Below the pieces are notes generated by a model, which saw only the letters and a program-made list of their open reading frames with translations, was not told where the DNA came from and ran no database searches. A program made the translations under genes and the position numbers. A stretch of DNA of 64,000 nt from Chlorops oryzae (Eukaryota > Arthropoda > Insecta > Diptera > Chloropidae), in assembly GCA_020466095.1 (NCBI GenBank), contig CM035806.1:61640229-61704228 (forward strand). The letters run 5' to 3'. This document shows positions 22,617 through 35,649 of the stretch, piece by piece (the first letter of the stretch is position 1; each line of letters opens with the position of its first letter).

Positions 22617-23822
22617 TATTTGTAAATAAGATTTATGGAAAGGTTTGCGACATTAGAGTGCGTACTGTAATCTCCGTTCTCCGTTGATGTCATGCGCAAA
22701 GAACTTTGTCGAATTTTCAATAAATATCCTTAGAATTCTTCAAAGACTGTGCTCGGCTTCGGCAAAGCAACCGGTCCCTTAACACAGAGGACAATCGCTG
22801 CACAAATTGCTTACCGATAATAGAGCCATAAAAACATAATTGCTAAGAAATTACGAACAACTTGTCACTTAGGACAAAATGGATCAGTTTATGAATAAGT
22901 GGCGAAAAATGCAAAAAAACCGGCAATGCCAATCTTCGGAATTGTTGTTTGGCCAGCTTTTGGTGGCCATAGCACCATGTTCTTTTATGATTGTGTCTAA
23001 AATTAGCTAAAATCAAATTATGTTGTGTAAAATTCTTACGGTAAGAAAATTGAACCGTCCAGTCTAGCCGCTTGAATCGTTCCGTCTCCAGTGTCAAGTG
23101 CCCAATTTCAGTTGCTCATGTGCAGGGCGTTGTAAGTAAAAAAAAAAACAAAAAAAAAAAACGAACCAAATTCATGCAAAGTCCCCATAATATGGAATGC
23201 AGCTTTTGATTCCGGGGCGACGGCACACAGTGTTGCGTCTCCAGGCCCGTGAGCAAGAGGAAGGTTTTGGGGCTCTAGTTGCTAAATATAGCACTAATGA
23301 ACCCCCTGAAAATCCTATTAAAATTTCAAAAACATTCTCCAATGTTATTTAGAGCTGTAAAATATCGTTACTATTCGGTAAAAAGTAATGATTAATCTAG
23401 TCAGTAATCAATAACGTCTCGTTACTGATGGAAGTATCTCGTTACTAGAACTTTTTTTGCACACATGCCAGCTGATGGTTGCCAGAGTAATAAAGTACTA
23501 ATGTAATGGGTCCACAAAACAGTATGGTAGTAAAGTGAGTTGAGTTGATATTTGGTTACTAAATACTGGGTGAAGATTCAAATAGCATGAAAGATTTTTG
23601 ATTACATGTTGATAACATTGTTATTTATTCGTAAAACTAAAACCAAAATTAAAATTTACACCAATCTCATACGTTTGATACGAAGATTTTCATGGATTTT
23701 AGTACATTTTCGGCCGTATTATCGCAAGCTTGTGCATTATTTCATACAAATATTTATAAAAACTATATATCGTAGAAAAGATAAAAATTAATTTTCTTTC
23801 ACGCAGTATATAATATGTACAT
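22617..23822. other. no gene recognised
   Basis: Contains A runs near 23140 and a single CACAGTGTTGCGTCTCC (23226 on) resembling the right-hand terminus of the Transib-like elements at 55 and 57 kb, without a partner end. Otherwise nothing supported. Confidence 0.35.
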
Positions 23823-23877
23823 AAGGACTGTCCCAGAAATAACTGTCCTTTTGTTTTTAAGCTATTATTGAATAAAG

Positions 23878-25134
23878 CAGGGACCGTAATCATAAGTTTT
23901 ATTTTAAGACTCGCCTTTTAAGGATTTAATTATTTGATGAGATTTATTTAAAACTCAATATTTAATGACTATTTTTGAGTTTTATTTAAAATTCAAAAAA
24001 CTAAAACTTACTTTTGAGTTTTATTTTTGAATTCAAAAATAAAGATTTTTTTTGCATTTTATTTTTTTACTCGGAAAATAAAACTTTTTTTTTTGAGTTT
24101 TATAATATTCCTTAAAAATTGAATTCATTGGGCGATTTCAAGGAGATGGATAGACTGAAATATTAGAGGACGTGCTACTTAACTACTTTAACAATGTTCA
24201 TGGCATACTGGTTTGTGTTGAGTGTGCAATTTGGGTATTGAGACCCGTATAATATGTCAAAAATCTATTGATATATTCTTCATTTCTAAACGAACAAAAA
24301 TGGATCGCAAACGTGAAAATTATTTTTTATTAACTAGAGGACAAAGCACGACAAAGCATATAAACTTTTTGTCCATTGAAAGTAAGAAAGCCGTCACCGA
24401 GGTTAAATTTCCCTCCGCTTCGTTATTCAATAAAATGCCAAAATTTTTAATGCTGGATTTAGTCCGAAAAAAAAATTCGAACCCATTTGACAGAATTTTT
24501 TCCGAGTTTGTGAAGAAAAAAATTTTCAACTTCATCTTAATTTTTTATAAAAATAATTTATGTTTTTTGAAAAAACAGTAATTGATTTTTTTATTTAGAT
24601 ATACATTTCTGTGTTAGATTAAATCGCTAAATCATAAGAATGAGATGGTCGAAAAAATCTATTGTTTCCGCTGAAATCATATTATGGTGCGCACCAATTT
24701 TATAAAAAGTTTTTCAGGACCCCTACCAAGGAAATTTCAAAAAGTCCTTTTTGAGGCCTTAGCTAATGTACAAGCACTTTAACACAAATATTTCCCAAAA
24801 CAGTTTCACGTACATTTAAAAATTAAAGCTGGGATTATAGAAACTTTAAAAAGCTGTCCAAGGACATATAAGTATATAATAAAAATTGGTCTATCCACCA
24901 CGGAGAAAACGCCGATTGGGTTTTATTTTTATAGAATATTATAAGACTCAGAAAATATGTTTTTTTTTTTCAAGTAAAAAAATAAAATTCCAAAAATAAG
25001 CTTTATTGTTGAATTCAAAAATAAAATTCAAAAGTAAGTTTTATTTTTTTGAATTTTAAATAAAACTCAAAAATAATCATTAAATGTTGAGTTTTAAATA
25101 AAGTCTGTACAAATATAAATCATGGGATTTCCTG
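23878..25134. mobile_element. hAT-like element with long AT-rich inverted repeats
   Basis: Starts CAGGGACCGTAATCATAAG and ends near ATCATGGGATTTCCTG. The arms pair over about 200 bp: 23935-24115 with TTTGAGTTTTATTTAAAATT blocks, against 24920-25110. No recognisable protein inside. The left terminus recurs alone at 28303 (CAGGGACCGTAACGG). Confidence 0.55.
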
Positions 25135-25629
25135 AAAGCCTGCCATTTGAAAATATGTTTGGCATAGTTTTCACATTGGTAGCATAACTCTTTGTGTGTG
25201 ATTTTTTTGGTAAAAAAACACAAAATAATCATTATATTCGATCCCTCGAATAAAGTGTTTATTCTATAGCAAAATATTTAGTACCTAAATAAAGTATAAA
25301 TATTGCAGATTCAAAAAAAAAAAAAATACTCATTAGTAAAATAAAAGGGCTATTGAAAAGATGTCATCTCAACAAGAAAAAAAGCGGAAAGCAATTATTC
25401 GCAAATGCAGTAAAAGTCGGTTGTAACGATACCGCTTATAACGATTATCGGATATAACGATGGATTTTTGCTGGTCCCTTCGACATCCTTACAACCGATT
25501 TTCACTCTACCTGGAAAATCCAAACACCACGTACAAAAAAATTGCTAAGGAATTTGGCGTGTGCGTACAAAACTGTCGGAAGGACCGTAAAACGATACAA
25601 ACAGCTTACCCCTTTATCAAAAACACCAG

Positions 25630-25890
25630 CATGGGCGTATCCAGAATTTCAGTTAGGAAGGGGCATGATACAAAAAGTTTGTTCTATATGTATGGTAGGA
25701 ATTTTTGCGTATGTTCCTAGGTGTTGCCACATGTACGCATATGTTTTCTTCTATCTTCAGAAAAACGATTTTGGGCAACCGTATCTCATTTCTTGATACT
25801 CTTGGAAAACTCTTTTGCGGTGTATACTGAGCAGAAACTAATTAGAGGGGGGCAGCTGCCCCTCCCTTCCCTACTGTAAATACGCCCATG
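25630..25890. mobile_element. hAT MITE inserted in the DD37E transposase
   Basis: Ends CATGGGCGTA / TACGCCCATG, flanked by identical AACACCAG octamers (25622-25629 and 25891-25898). Removing it and one octamer restores continuity of the transposase text. Confidence 0.9.
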
Positions 25891-26009
25891 AACACCAGGT
25901 TCGGGTAGAAAAAGTGGTTCGTGATATGTCAGCTTAAGCGGGAAGATCGAAGTCAACTGTACAACGGATTAAAAAACCTTACAATGTTAGGAGCTATTCG
26001 TATAAATAA

Positions 26010-26649
26010 AAACAAGTAAGAAAGCTAAAGTCGGTCAAGCCCGACTTTGAAATAACCAGCGTTCCGACATTATTGGCGCACTATGTTTTGCCTCTCCATT
26101 TGTGGGCGTGGCATTAGGCGGGCCACATAAATTTTTTCCTACACTTTTCATTCGCCTTGGTCCACCGATGTTGCGAATTTGAAGCTTCTACGCCTTTTAC
26201 TTCACAAGTTACGATAAACCCTTATTTGTGGGCTTATTTGTGGGCGTGGCTCGAGCAGGGCGGCGTCCATTTTTTCCAGAATATATCCCTTTATGTAGTT
26301 TACCAGTACACCAAATATCAATGGAATGTGTTGAGTGGTTCGCAAGTTACAATAATATTACTGAAACCACAATAAATTCATTTGTGGGCGTGGCAGTGGG
26401 CGGATGTATCCCATTTTTACTTAGGATCATACTCGGACCCCGATATACATGTGTGCCGAATTTCGACTTCATTGGTTGAGCCGTTTCGGAGAAGATCCGG
26501 ACACGGACGGACGGACATGTCTACATCGATTCAGTTTTTGATCCTGATCAAGAATATATATATATATATATATATGTATATATCTACGAAACTTAGTTCT
26601 GGGTGTTTCGCACAAAATTAATATACTCTGCTTACGCTGGGTATAAAAA
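26010..26649 (+). repeat. HINE/mini-me-like element, copy 1
   Basis: Begins ACAAGTAAGAAAGCTAAAG with a small hairpin (AAGTCGG-TCAAG-CCCGACTT). It has GTGGGCGTGG motifs, a GGAC run (the complement of GTCY), (TA)n at 26556-26574, and ends CTGGGTATAAA. Copy 2 is at 37174-37889. Two proto-microsatellites in one small element is the plan of mini-me/Helentron-associated repeats. Confidence 0.6.
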
Positions 26650-27437
26650 GTACACGATATGTTAGAAGAAAAACATGCAGAAGCCAAGAGGAGGGCTCGA
26701 AAACTGTATCGCGATCACCTGACCTAATTTAACTGCGTGATCATGGACGATGAAACGTACTGCAATGCGGATTTCAAGCAGTTACCTGGACACGGATATT
26801 AAACTGCGGTTAAAAGGGATGAAGGATCTTCTAAATTAACCACAGAAAAACATACCAAATTTCGAAAGAAATACATGGTTTTTCAAGCCTTCGAAGTAAG
26901 GAATTTGTGACGGATCGCACCATCAACACCGAAATTTACATCAGTGAATGTCTGGAGCGGCGTTTGTTGCCTTTTATACGTCAGTACCTAAGTTCAGTAC
27001 TATTTTGGCCGGACCTAGCAATATCTCACTACGCCCATAGAATGATGGATGGGTACAAAGCCAACAATGTCACTGTGGTACCAAGAGAAGCAAATCCTCC
27101 GAATTGCCCCGAACTACGCCCAATCGAAAGATATTGGGCGTTAATGAATGGAAATCTTAAGAAGACCAAACAAACTGCGAAAAACATTGAAATCTTTCGA
27201 CATATGGCGTCGGGCATACACTAAAATAATCGAAAGGTCGGTAAAAAACCGAATGAAAGATCTTAATCAAAAAGATCGAAATTTTCTTTAAGTGTATTTT
27301 TTTCAGTGTAACTAAAATTTTGATATATTTTGTAATGTTCCTTTAATAATAAACTGCAACAATTAAAAAAAAAAAACATAAAGGGTTTTTGTGGAATAAA
27401 AAAGAACAAAAGGACAGTTATTTCCGGGACAGTCCTG

Positions 27438-30400
27438 AAAACGAGGTGGTTGACCTATGGTCGCATATTAATAAAATGTATCTTCTATTTTACTACTGAA
27501 TATTAAAACTACTTGCTCAGATATGCGAATATTTTAATTTTCGAATTCGCCTAGTCCTTAAACGAAAAAATTACCATGGGGCTGGATTGGCAGATCTAGA
27601 TAGGTCCTAGACAGATGTGACAAGCTAGGCCCATTCTAACCAAAGCATTTACAAATTAGCAAGGGCCTTGGTGGACTTTACTGGGCAGACCCAAAATATA
27701 AACTTGGCGAATCTAGCCAGGGCCCTTGCAAAATCTGCTTAATATTTCCAGCCGGGCTCTGAATAGCAATAGGCTTTCTCTTCTGATTGGTGCTACAACA
27801 CCTCTTTTACTTTGAAATCCTCTTGCGAGTATTCCTATATTTGCAAAACTTTCTTTTTCTTTTGCGGACTCGAACTCAGCTTCAGCCACTACTGGCTGTG
27901 TCTTTCGCATTCATGTTCAAGAAATTCCAACCGTAGTCGCCTCGTTGACATTGTCAATAGAGATTTATTGCACCTAGGATCGTTAAAATTTTTCTAACGA
28001 CTGCCGCCAAATACTGCTGAAGATTGAACTAGTTCTCCAATGGCTGGGGAATCTTATTGACGCATTATTTATCTACATATGTGCATACATAGATGGCAAT
28101 GATCAATTATAAGATCCCGTTTTTCGTCCATTGCCAAAAAGCGCATTCAGCTGATCCCATTCTTTTAGGTTCACCATTTAATAAGCCAACTAGCAAAGTA
28201 GTGCGAAAATTGGCCATTTCATCACTATTTTAGGGCAGTAAATTTTCTGCCCAGTTGAACGAGAAATCAGCTGAGAGCAGTGATGCCAGATTATGTGCTA
28301 AGCAGGGACCGTAACGGCTATAACGTTTATAGATAAACGTCACTTGATAACTGTTATGTTAAGACGTAAATCTTTTTCAGCCGCAATAACCGTTATTTTT
28401 TGCCATTTATTATATTCAGCCCGAATAATGGTTATTCTGGGCTTTTTATTTTTTCCAGACTGAATAAAAAGTCTTTTTCCGATTTAGCAATACGTCATTT
28501 TGGGAAACTTTTGATGCAATAGTATACTTTATTACTTCCTTTTTTAGAATTTATCAAAAATAGGCGTGGCCGCCCCTTTTTAAAGGCATTTTTAACATCT
28601 ATTTTTCCAAAAGGCATATTCACTTGATACTCGAGAACAGCAGTGCTCTGCAGTATATTTTTTGGTATGCTTTACCCGAATCTGTGGTCAGAAATCACCC
28701 ACGACCCTGACCTTTGTTCAAAACCACTCAGCAACGCCCCTCCACCCTTAAAGAGGACCCCCCTTTCCCGAATTTGGTCCATATGCCCTAACAAATTTAG
28801 ATACCTAATTTGGAAATCAAAGTTAGGTCACTATTACGGAATTTAAGAGGGAATTTTTTTTTTACTTATTTTCGAGCAAAAATATCCTTCAAAGTCGGAT
28901 TTACTTTGAAGTCCTAACAGTGGTCGAATACAGATAATTTGGACCTCGAAAAACTGACTTTGAAGTGAGGTAATTTTAAAGGCAGAAATTAGGTTAGAAA
29001 AAGGTTAAATTTAACGAAAATGGGTCGAATGGACGGAAGGCTGGTCATATTTCCCAATTTTGATTGTTGGGCCGTGCGAAAAATATTCATTACCCACAAC
29101 AATGTTAAGAAAGTTAGTGATAATCTGTCAAATCGACAGCAATAAATTCATCAAATGCAATGAAATTCATTTTCAATCAAAATTCGCTGAAAGCCGCGAA
29201 TATTTTTTTTTGAGGTGCGACCACTGATTGACAGTCATGCAATATAACATGCACATTACATGTGGGATTTTGACACTCGCGCACAATGTGAATAATCGCA
29301 ACAGTAATCACGACGTGTACTCAATAATATACAATATGTCAATCGCGTCACTTAACATGATGAACGACCTATTGGCCAGGCTTTGTCGCCTTGCCGGTGC
29401 CGCAGTCGGTGCGGTGTAAGCGGTTCCCACAATAGAAGACTATAATTTGCAATAATAAAGGTTGTAATAGCCATGGATATTGGTTATAAATGCTGGCATT
29501 TACCACCATTGACAGGGTGCTTAAAAATTCTGTTTGTTCAGTTGTCGAGATTTTTGGCACTTAAATTGGGAACATGAATGATGTAACTGCAAAGCTGAAC
29601 AAACAATGAATTTTAATATTTATAGCCAGCTTGATCTTTTTTTTTGGAAAACGTGCTTTAGTCATTTCTAAGCTTAATTGCTCAATACAAAAACCAAAAA
29701 CGAAAACAAAAATATATGTAGGTATATATAAAAATCTAAAAGAGCTGTGCTAGACATGCTGAAGAAAAAACTCCGATACAGTGCATATTCAAAATCATAC
29801 CTTATCGTTGTGACGCAATCATTGCAGTGTCTCCATGGAGCTCATAAATAAAATTTTGAAAACTCTGCCTTTTGGTTGAAATCAAATCGGTATTTACATT
29901 ATTTAAACATCAACAAATCAAGCGAAAATTTGTTAAATCGTAAAAACAATTTTCGTCCGACACGAGTTCGTTCGAGTCGGCTGTTTAATGAAATGAGCAG
30001 CTCACTGGCGAGCCTGCTTACACGAATCGAGTTAATTCGGTTACTCCAGGCAATAAAAATTTCGCATAACAAGCCTAGTAAGTTAGACTGGTCTGCAAAT
30101 ATTTTTACTCATTTTTTTTTTATTTATTTTTTCGTTTCTCTCTTTTCGGAAAATTTGAACAAAAAGATTGTGCGTTTTTAATAAGCACGCAAAGGATGTA
30201 GTCCAAGAAAGCTAAATACATATGAATGTTGGCGCCATTGAAAGCGGTAAAAGAGAGTAGATTTATTCCGGGTTCGGATTTGTTTAGAAACTGAATGACC
30301 TTGATGGTTTCTTTCCACTTGCAGTTAATTGCAAGGCACACGATTTTGTAAAAAAAGGCCCGGAATTTGTCCCTGTTTGCCTGGCTAGGGATATCCCAAA

Positions 30401-31794
30401 ATCATTCTGTATAGCAATATTGTTATTTCTATTCTGCTGCAATTTCTGGCAGACGAATTTAGAACCAAACCAAACTAAAATCCAATCAAATCATTCGTCT
30501 TTGAACCGAACATAGCCGGGCATAGAATAACACATCACATGTGTATAAAAGCAATCTCATATGTCTTTTTCCGCTTTTCAAATATTTTTTCTATTTCATT
30601 TAATTAGTTAAAAATGTTTTCCTACTCGGTCTGAATTAACTTTTTATATGTATAAAATATTGTAAATAAATTAAAAAGGAAAAAACTCAAATGGGTAACG
30701 CTGCATATACAATTTCTGTAATGATTTGCAATTAATTATTTTGTTTTTCGTCTATTTTGCAATGGTTTAATTTAGCCTGCGCTGATAAACAGACTTGCCT
30801 TAAAAATATTTGATGGTGTTTTTTTTTTGTTTTTTGTTTTTTGATTTACTTTCAAAAACGGCCGTAGAAATGCCACGATAACTTGTTGAAATGCTTTTAA
30901 AACTAATGAACTGCGGTTTTATTTTTGAAATTATTAACTTAAGAGGACTGCCTTGGGGATATTTTGACAGAGCCACTCCTCGTGCAATTTAAGGCATTTC
31001 GATTGAAATAATTTATTGAGTGACGTTCCAAATTTAATGACTTCATTTTGACGCAACAAAAGGAACGTCAAAAGCATGCTTTCGGTTTTGATGTTTCGAT
31101 GTGAGCATTCTAGTCCACAGGCACCTGCCCAGAAAGCTCGCTTAACAAGACGTTGAGACGGCCTCTACAGGAGCAAGCAAACTCAAAAAAAAACGCTTAA
31201 AAACATTTTACCAGGGATTGAGTAACACTATTCGAGCAACGCCGGACAGCACACTGTGCAGCATTGCCAGACATGCCAGGATGCTTGAAATAGCAACGCA
31301 TATTAGAATATGTAAGCCCAACACGGCGCTAACATCGGGTAATATATTCACGAACATTGAACAATGTGTCCATTTCATCCCAACCGAAAATGTACCAATG
31401 ACAGCATCGATGACTTCAGCATGACATTGGGGCGCGATTACTCCCAGTTCAAACCCTCACTTCTAATGACATACATATGTACATGAGCCGAAAGCCAAGA
31501 GTGCTTTCATTCAATTTTATGCAATCATTTATTTATTGCTCAAATGAATAGATAATATGAATAATAATAATTATAATAATAATGAAATACATATCTACAT
31601 GAACGGCATTGGCGTTCACTAGTGACACACGTTTTTGCGTTGGCCACCGAAGTTCGGAGTAATTGCCGACATTCATGATGACCATGTCATCGTTAGGGAA
31701 TAGGAATAAATTGGGAATGAAACGTTTTAGTTTTTTTGGGTGTTTTGTGTCATTTTTTGTTTTTACTTCCTTTTAATAAGTCCATGTTAGTACA
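27438..31794. other. long stretch without a recognised gene
   Basis: Contains a lone hAT-like terminus at 28303 with subterminal AACCGTTAT/ATAACGG words, and a region (28640-28980) with repeat-like text. On the minus strand at about 31205-31440 an open frame includes a hydrophobic run (LGLHILICVAISSILACLAM), but no acceptor, start or known family could be tied to it. Confidence 0.35.
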
Positions 31795-31866
31795 GGCACG
31801 CCGTGGCCCAGTGGATAGAGTGAGTGCCTAGCAATCCGAAAGGCATGACAGTGAACTCATCCATGA
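31795..31866 (+). repeat. tRNA-like module (degenerate)
   Basis: A-box-like TGGCCCAGTGGATAG and a weak B box (GTGAACTCATCC). Its likely convergent partner is the module at 33459-33522, with a hAT MITE inserted between. Confidence 0.4.
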
Positions 31867-32169
31867 CTCTTCTATGACATCTTAATAATAAATTCGACAG
31901 CGTTGTGGATAGGCGAGGGACTGATACACGCCAACAGGGACTGGTGGTGGCTCGACTGACAGCAGGTGAGTCGCTGTGACTTACACTGATTTGCATTGAC
32001 AAAGTTTGATTTTTACTACACACGAACCCAGCAGAAAAAGTCTCTGATGGAGTCGATATGATGTCAGGGTGACTCTGCAGCCAGCATGCATGATAGTTTA
32101 TAGGACACTTTGTATGAAATTTGTACACAAACTGACAGTGCCTTCTCCGGTGAATTTGTCACCCTAGAT

Positions 32170-33379
32170 CAGGGGTGCCCAAATGTCTCTTACGGAGGAG
32201 TAGAAACAAATACTTATACACTTAGGCGATTCGAGTATCAATACATACATACACAATTTTATGAATAAAAAAATAAAAAAAAACTTAGTTGACCCAGCCA
32301 ACCATCTGAGTCCGCACGGTTCACCTTTACGACTCCCAATGCGGTTCGTTTACGCTCCTAAGAAGCCTCCTAAAGGAATCCTAAATGAGCGTGTTGGCGG
32401 GAGAAAATGGCCTCCGTGCGGACTCCTCTATTAGCCTACAAAAAAAAACCGACTCCTTAATTAATCCAAAGATAACCCAGAAGGAGTGTTTTTGCATTGC
32501 TTGATTGCTTATAAACTTGAGAAATAATGTATCGTTTTTCATGTTCCCTTTGATAGAGAAATTCCTGTAAGCCTGCGTCACTGCTTGCCTTCGAATTTGT
32601 TGGAAAGCCCCATAAAGAATGACAAAAACATTGCCAACTAGATAATTGAATTTCAAAGCATGACTCCCTGAACGCTCATCAACGGAGGATCCCATTGTCG
32701 GAACTCTCCGAAAACTCTCCCCCTTTTACACTCCTACTTCGGAGCGCTCCGCATATGGTTGGCTGGGGACTATGACAATTTCTACCAATACAAATTTCGG
32801 AAACTATTTGTTTCATTTCTTGTTAAGGTATCCAAATTTTTAAAAGGAAAGGACATACCATTTTCCGTCAATTATGGAACACATTCAAGACACGGAAAAA
32901 CAGAGAAACTTTTTTTATTGTTATTTTAATTCAATAATTAAACTCATTTTATTCGAGGGCTAAATAGGTACCCATAATTCGAATTATTGATGCTAAAAAG
33001 TATATACAACCACCGATTCAAAAAAAAAAAAAAAAACCAATACGGCTAAAAACAAAATAAATGGTCACCTTGGTCACAGGCCAGTGGCAACCACTGTTGC
33101 CAACAAGGCAAAAATTTATTAAAATTTAACTATTAAGTATTACTAAAACAAAAACTTGGTCCCATGAGGTCCCGTAAAAATTTCCCTGACCACTTTTCTG
33201 GCTAAAAACTCCACTAAAGATCATAAATGTCTTTTTAATTCCGAGGAGATCCCGCTAAAATGGCAACAGTGGTGGCAGAGAAAAAAAAATCAAAACCAAA
33301 TTTGTATGTTATTCCGTATTTCACAATGAGTTTTACAAAAACAAATGAGCACTGAGAGTATAGGGCCTGTGCACCCCTG
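32170..33379. mobile_element. hAT-type non-autonomous element
   Basis: Ends CAGGGGTGCCCA / TGCACCCCTG. Flanking octamers CCCTAGAT (32162-32169) and CCCTAGGG (33380-33387) agree at 6 of 8 positions. It carries a nested CCCAGC element at 32293-32767. Confidence 0.65.
32293..32767. mobile_element. CCCAGCCAACCAT-TIR element, copy 1 (nested)
   Basis: Left CCCAGCCAACCAT...GTCCGCACGG and right CGCTCCGCATATGGTTGGCTGGG-type inverse. The interior matches copy 2 (33773-34565) over CTCCCAATGC, CCTAAATGAGCGTGTTGGCG and GGGAGAAAATGGCC. Confidence 0.75.
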
Positions 33380-33458
33380 CCCTAGGGGAAATTCTCTTCG
33401 TGTTTTCTCTTTGTATATTCGAATATTTTGGGAAATTTCATTTTTACAATTATTGTTT

Positions 33459-33522
33459 GCCTAAACGAGGATTCGAACTCGCAATGTTCGGACTGTTAGG
33501 CGGGCACGCTACCCCCTGAGGC
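33459..33522 (-). repeat. tRNA-like module
   Basis: Read on the minus strand: GCCTCAGGGGGTAGCGTGCC (A-box region) and GAGTTCGAATCC (good B box). GCCT at the 5' end pairs with AGGC at the 3' end. Probably tRNA-derived repeat rather than a working tRNA: the anticodon arm is irregular. Confidence 0.55.
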
Positions 33523-33772
33523 TGAACCGACGATAAATCCTAACTCATCCTCCTACGAAGACATTGTCCACCAAGGACTCATGCGTGATAATGTCACCGT
33601 TATGTTCAGGTGAAATCACGACTGTTTTATCCTGCAAGAGATATGTATGTGCTCTCTTGGTTACGCTGTACTTGTGCTACTCCTGCATCGACAGAATTTT
33701 GTTTCTTAAGCACGCGTGCTAGGGAAATCGAATTTTGGACATCACTGGCGTATAGAAAAAGGCTCCCTATAA

Positions 33773-34565
33773 CCCAGTCAACCATTGAAGTCCGCACGGT
33801 GCACCTTTAGGACTCCCAATGCAGTGCGTTTACATTCCTAAGGAGCCTCCTAAAAGGATCCTAAATGAGCGTGTTGGCGGGAGAAAATGGCCTTTTCAAA
33901 ACATATGAAACGAGTGTGCCCTGCGGACTCCTTAATGGAGTGTTTTCGGCGTACTAAAATGTTCCCTCAGATAAACCGCAAGGACTCTGTGCGGACTCCT
34001 CTGTTAGCCTACCATTTTTAAAAAATAGGACTCCTAAATTAATCTAAAGATAACCCAGGTGGAGTATTTTAGGATTGCTTGATTTCCTATACATTGAGAA
34101 ATAATCAAGAAACAACCATTTTCCCTTATAAAAATTTCTAAGGCATTCCAAAAAAAATATTATTTTTATTAACTACTTTTACTTAGGACATTGTAAAATG
34201 TTAGTTTCTAAAAAGGTTTTTCAAAAAAGGTTTTCTCCCCTAAATCTCTATTCCATTTAATAAAGGGAAATTCCCGTAAAGTTACATCACCATAAGTTGC
34301 AAAAAGTTGCAAACCATAAAGAATGAAAAAAATAATGCCAACTAAGTAGATAATGCAATTTTAAGCATGACTCTCTGAACGCTCCTTGACGGTGCACTTG
34401 AGGAGCCCATTGCCGGAGCACTCCGAAAACGCTCCTTCAAGGAGTCCAAGTGGGAGTCCTTTTACACTCCTACTTCGGAGCTCTCCGAAAACGATCCTTC
34501 AAGGTGTCTAGGTGGGAGTCCTTTAAAACTCCTGTTTCGGAACGCTCCGCATATGGTTGGCTGGG
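33773..34565. mobile_element. CCCAGCCAACCAT-TIR element, copy 2
   Basis: Same ends as copy 1 (left CCCAGTCAACCAT, right ATGGTTGGCTGGG), longer interior. Near the right end a unit of about 70 bp with ACTCCGAAAACGCTCCTTCAA is repeated in tandem (34395-34555). Confidence 0.75.
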
Positions 34566-35510
34566 AATATTCTTATTATATGTTATTGTATTAAACTTAG
34601 TAGTCTTCAATAGAAGATGGAAACGACGTGCTCTCAAGGTTCTATCTAAAAAATATAACAATTTATATACTTATATACATTAAATTAGATAATAAACAGA
34701 TGAATGCAAAATGTAAAGAAGCCGTTTTGAAGTGATTCAAAATTATTGTTAAGTAAGTACCTACTTTAATCCCAGTTCGTAAGGACGATGCGGCAGATGT
34801 AGCACTTTTATTCTTACTCTTGTTCTTATTATATCATACGCATCCAATCGTCTTCCTTTTTCTCGATACGCTCCAGCCAATTCATAAACTCTTCACACCA
34901 GAAACAACATGTGATCTTTTATGTTTAATTATAGTAATTGAACAGTTCAATGCATGCGACGAGGCATGCGTGATCGTGATCCGAAAGCCCACAGCGCCAC
35001 CGTAATTACGGAGTAATTATGAAAGCAAATGAGCTTGCTTAAAAGTTGGCTATAGAATGTTGATTCCTGGCTGTTGAATGTTGAATGTTCACTGTTCAGT
35101 GTTCAGTGTTCACTGTCGTCTGTTGAATGGGAATTGATGATATTAGTGATTTCTTGAATTATAGTGTTTGTAGCAAAAACACTTAACGCGTTGAAAATGA
35201 ATGCTTAAAGTAATCTTAGGTTATCCAATGTGCTAAATGAGAAAAATCACTTTTCAAAGTAACGATAAATGACTCATTAGATGACAAGCACTCTTTGTTA
35301 ATGGCGTTTGTGCGCAATGCAACTGTCTTTGATATACATACTTTATTTCACTGAACGAATATATTTAGGTTTAGGATTTGATCTCAAGTGGTTAGCCATT
35401 GTTCCAAAAATCATTTCTTATTATAAAATAATTTTAAAAAATACAAAAAAAATCACAACGCCCAAGTCCATTAAACCTCCATAGGCCCTCACACCTTGAC
35501 TTATTTATTT
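34566..35510. other. no gene recognised
   Basis: A short tandem array of GTTCACTGTTCAGT words near 35085-35115. No supported gene. Confidence 0.35.
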
Positions 35511-35524
35511 ATTAATGCTTCGCA
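35511..35524 (-). promoter_or_regulatory. candidate polyadenylation signals
   Basis: On the minus strand this reads overlapping AATAAATAAATAA, about 130 bp past the stop codon of the candidate exon at 35650-36041. Confidence 0.35.
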
Positions 35525-35649
35525 AAATACGAAAATACACAGTATAAAAAAGTTTCCGCATCAATGCATTTGAAGTTCATAAATTAAATCTCCAGCAATG
35601 TGTTGCTGTTGTGAGGCGATACCTTAAATTTGTACATTCAGTAAAAGTG

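Larger units (their letters stand above)
25361..27291 (+). pseudogene. DD37E transposase relic
   Basis: ATG at 25361 begins MSSQQEKKRKAIIRKCSK, then out-of-frame helix-turn-helix sequence (LENPNTTYKKIAKEFGVC; VGRTVKRYKQ). After the MITE and HINE-like insertions, MDDETYCNADF gives the first Asp, FWPDLAISHYA the second and NPPNCPELRPIERYW the Glu. Exactly 37 residues separate the second Asp from the Glu, matching the DD37E group (mosquito ITmD37E and relatives) rather than DD34D mariners or DD34E Tc1. A frameshift near 27200 precedes a readable RRAYTKIIERSVKNRMKD tail ending at TAA 27289-27291. Several other stops and shifts make it non-functional. Confidence 0.8.
23823..27437 (+). mobile_element. 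DD37E-type IS630/Tc1/mariner transposon, three nested insertions
   Basis: Left end AAGGACTGTCCCAGAAATAA, followed by CTGTCCTTTTGT; the right end is the inverse, CCGGGACAGTCCTG. The body carries a broken transposase whose last two catalytic residues are spaced as D-37-E. It has been split by an inverted-repeat element (23878-25134), a hAT MITE (25630-25890) and a HINE-like element (about 26010-26649), so it is the oldest layer of this nest. Target duplication not clear. Confidence 0.8.

Noticed and set aside
23226..23255. CACAGTGTTGCGTCTCC as a third RSS-ended element
   Set aside because: It resembles the 23-type end but has no nonamer-like block at +23 and no partner end.
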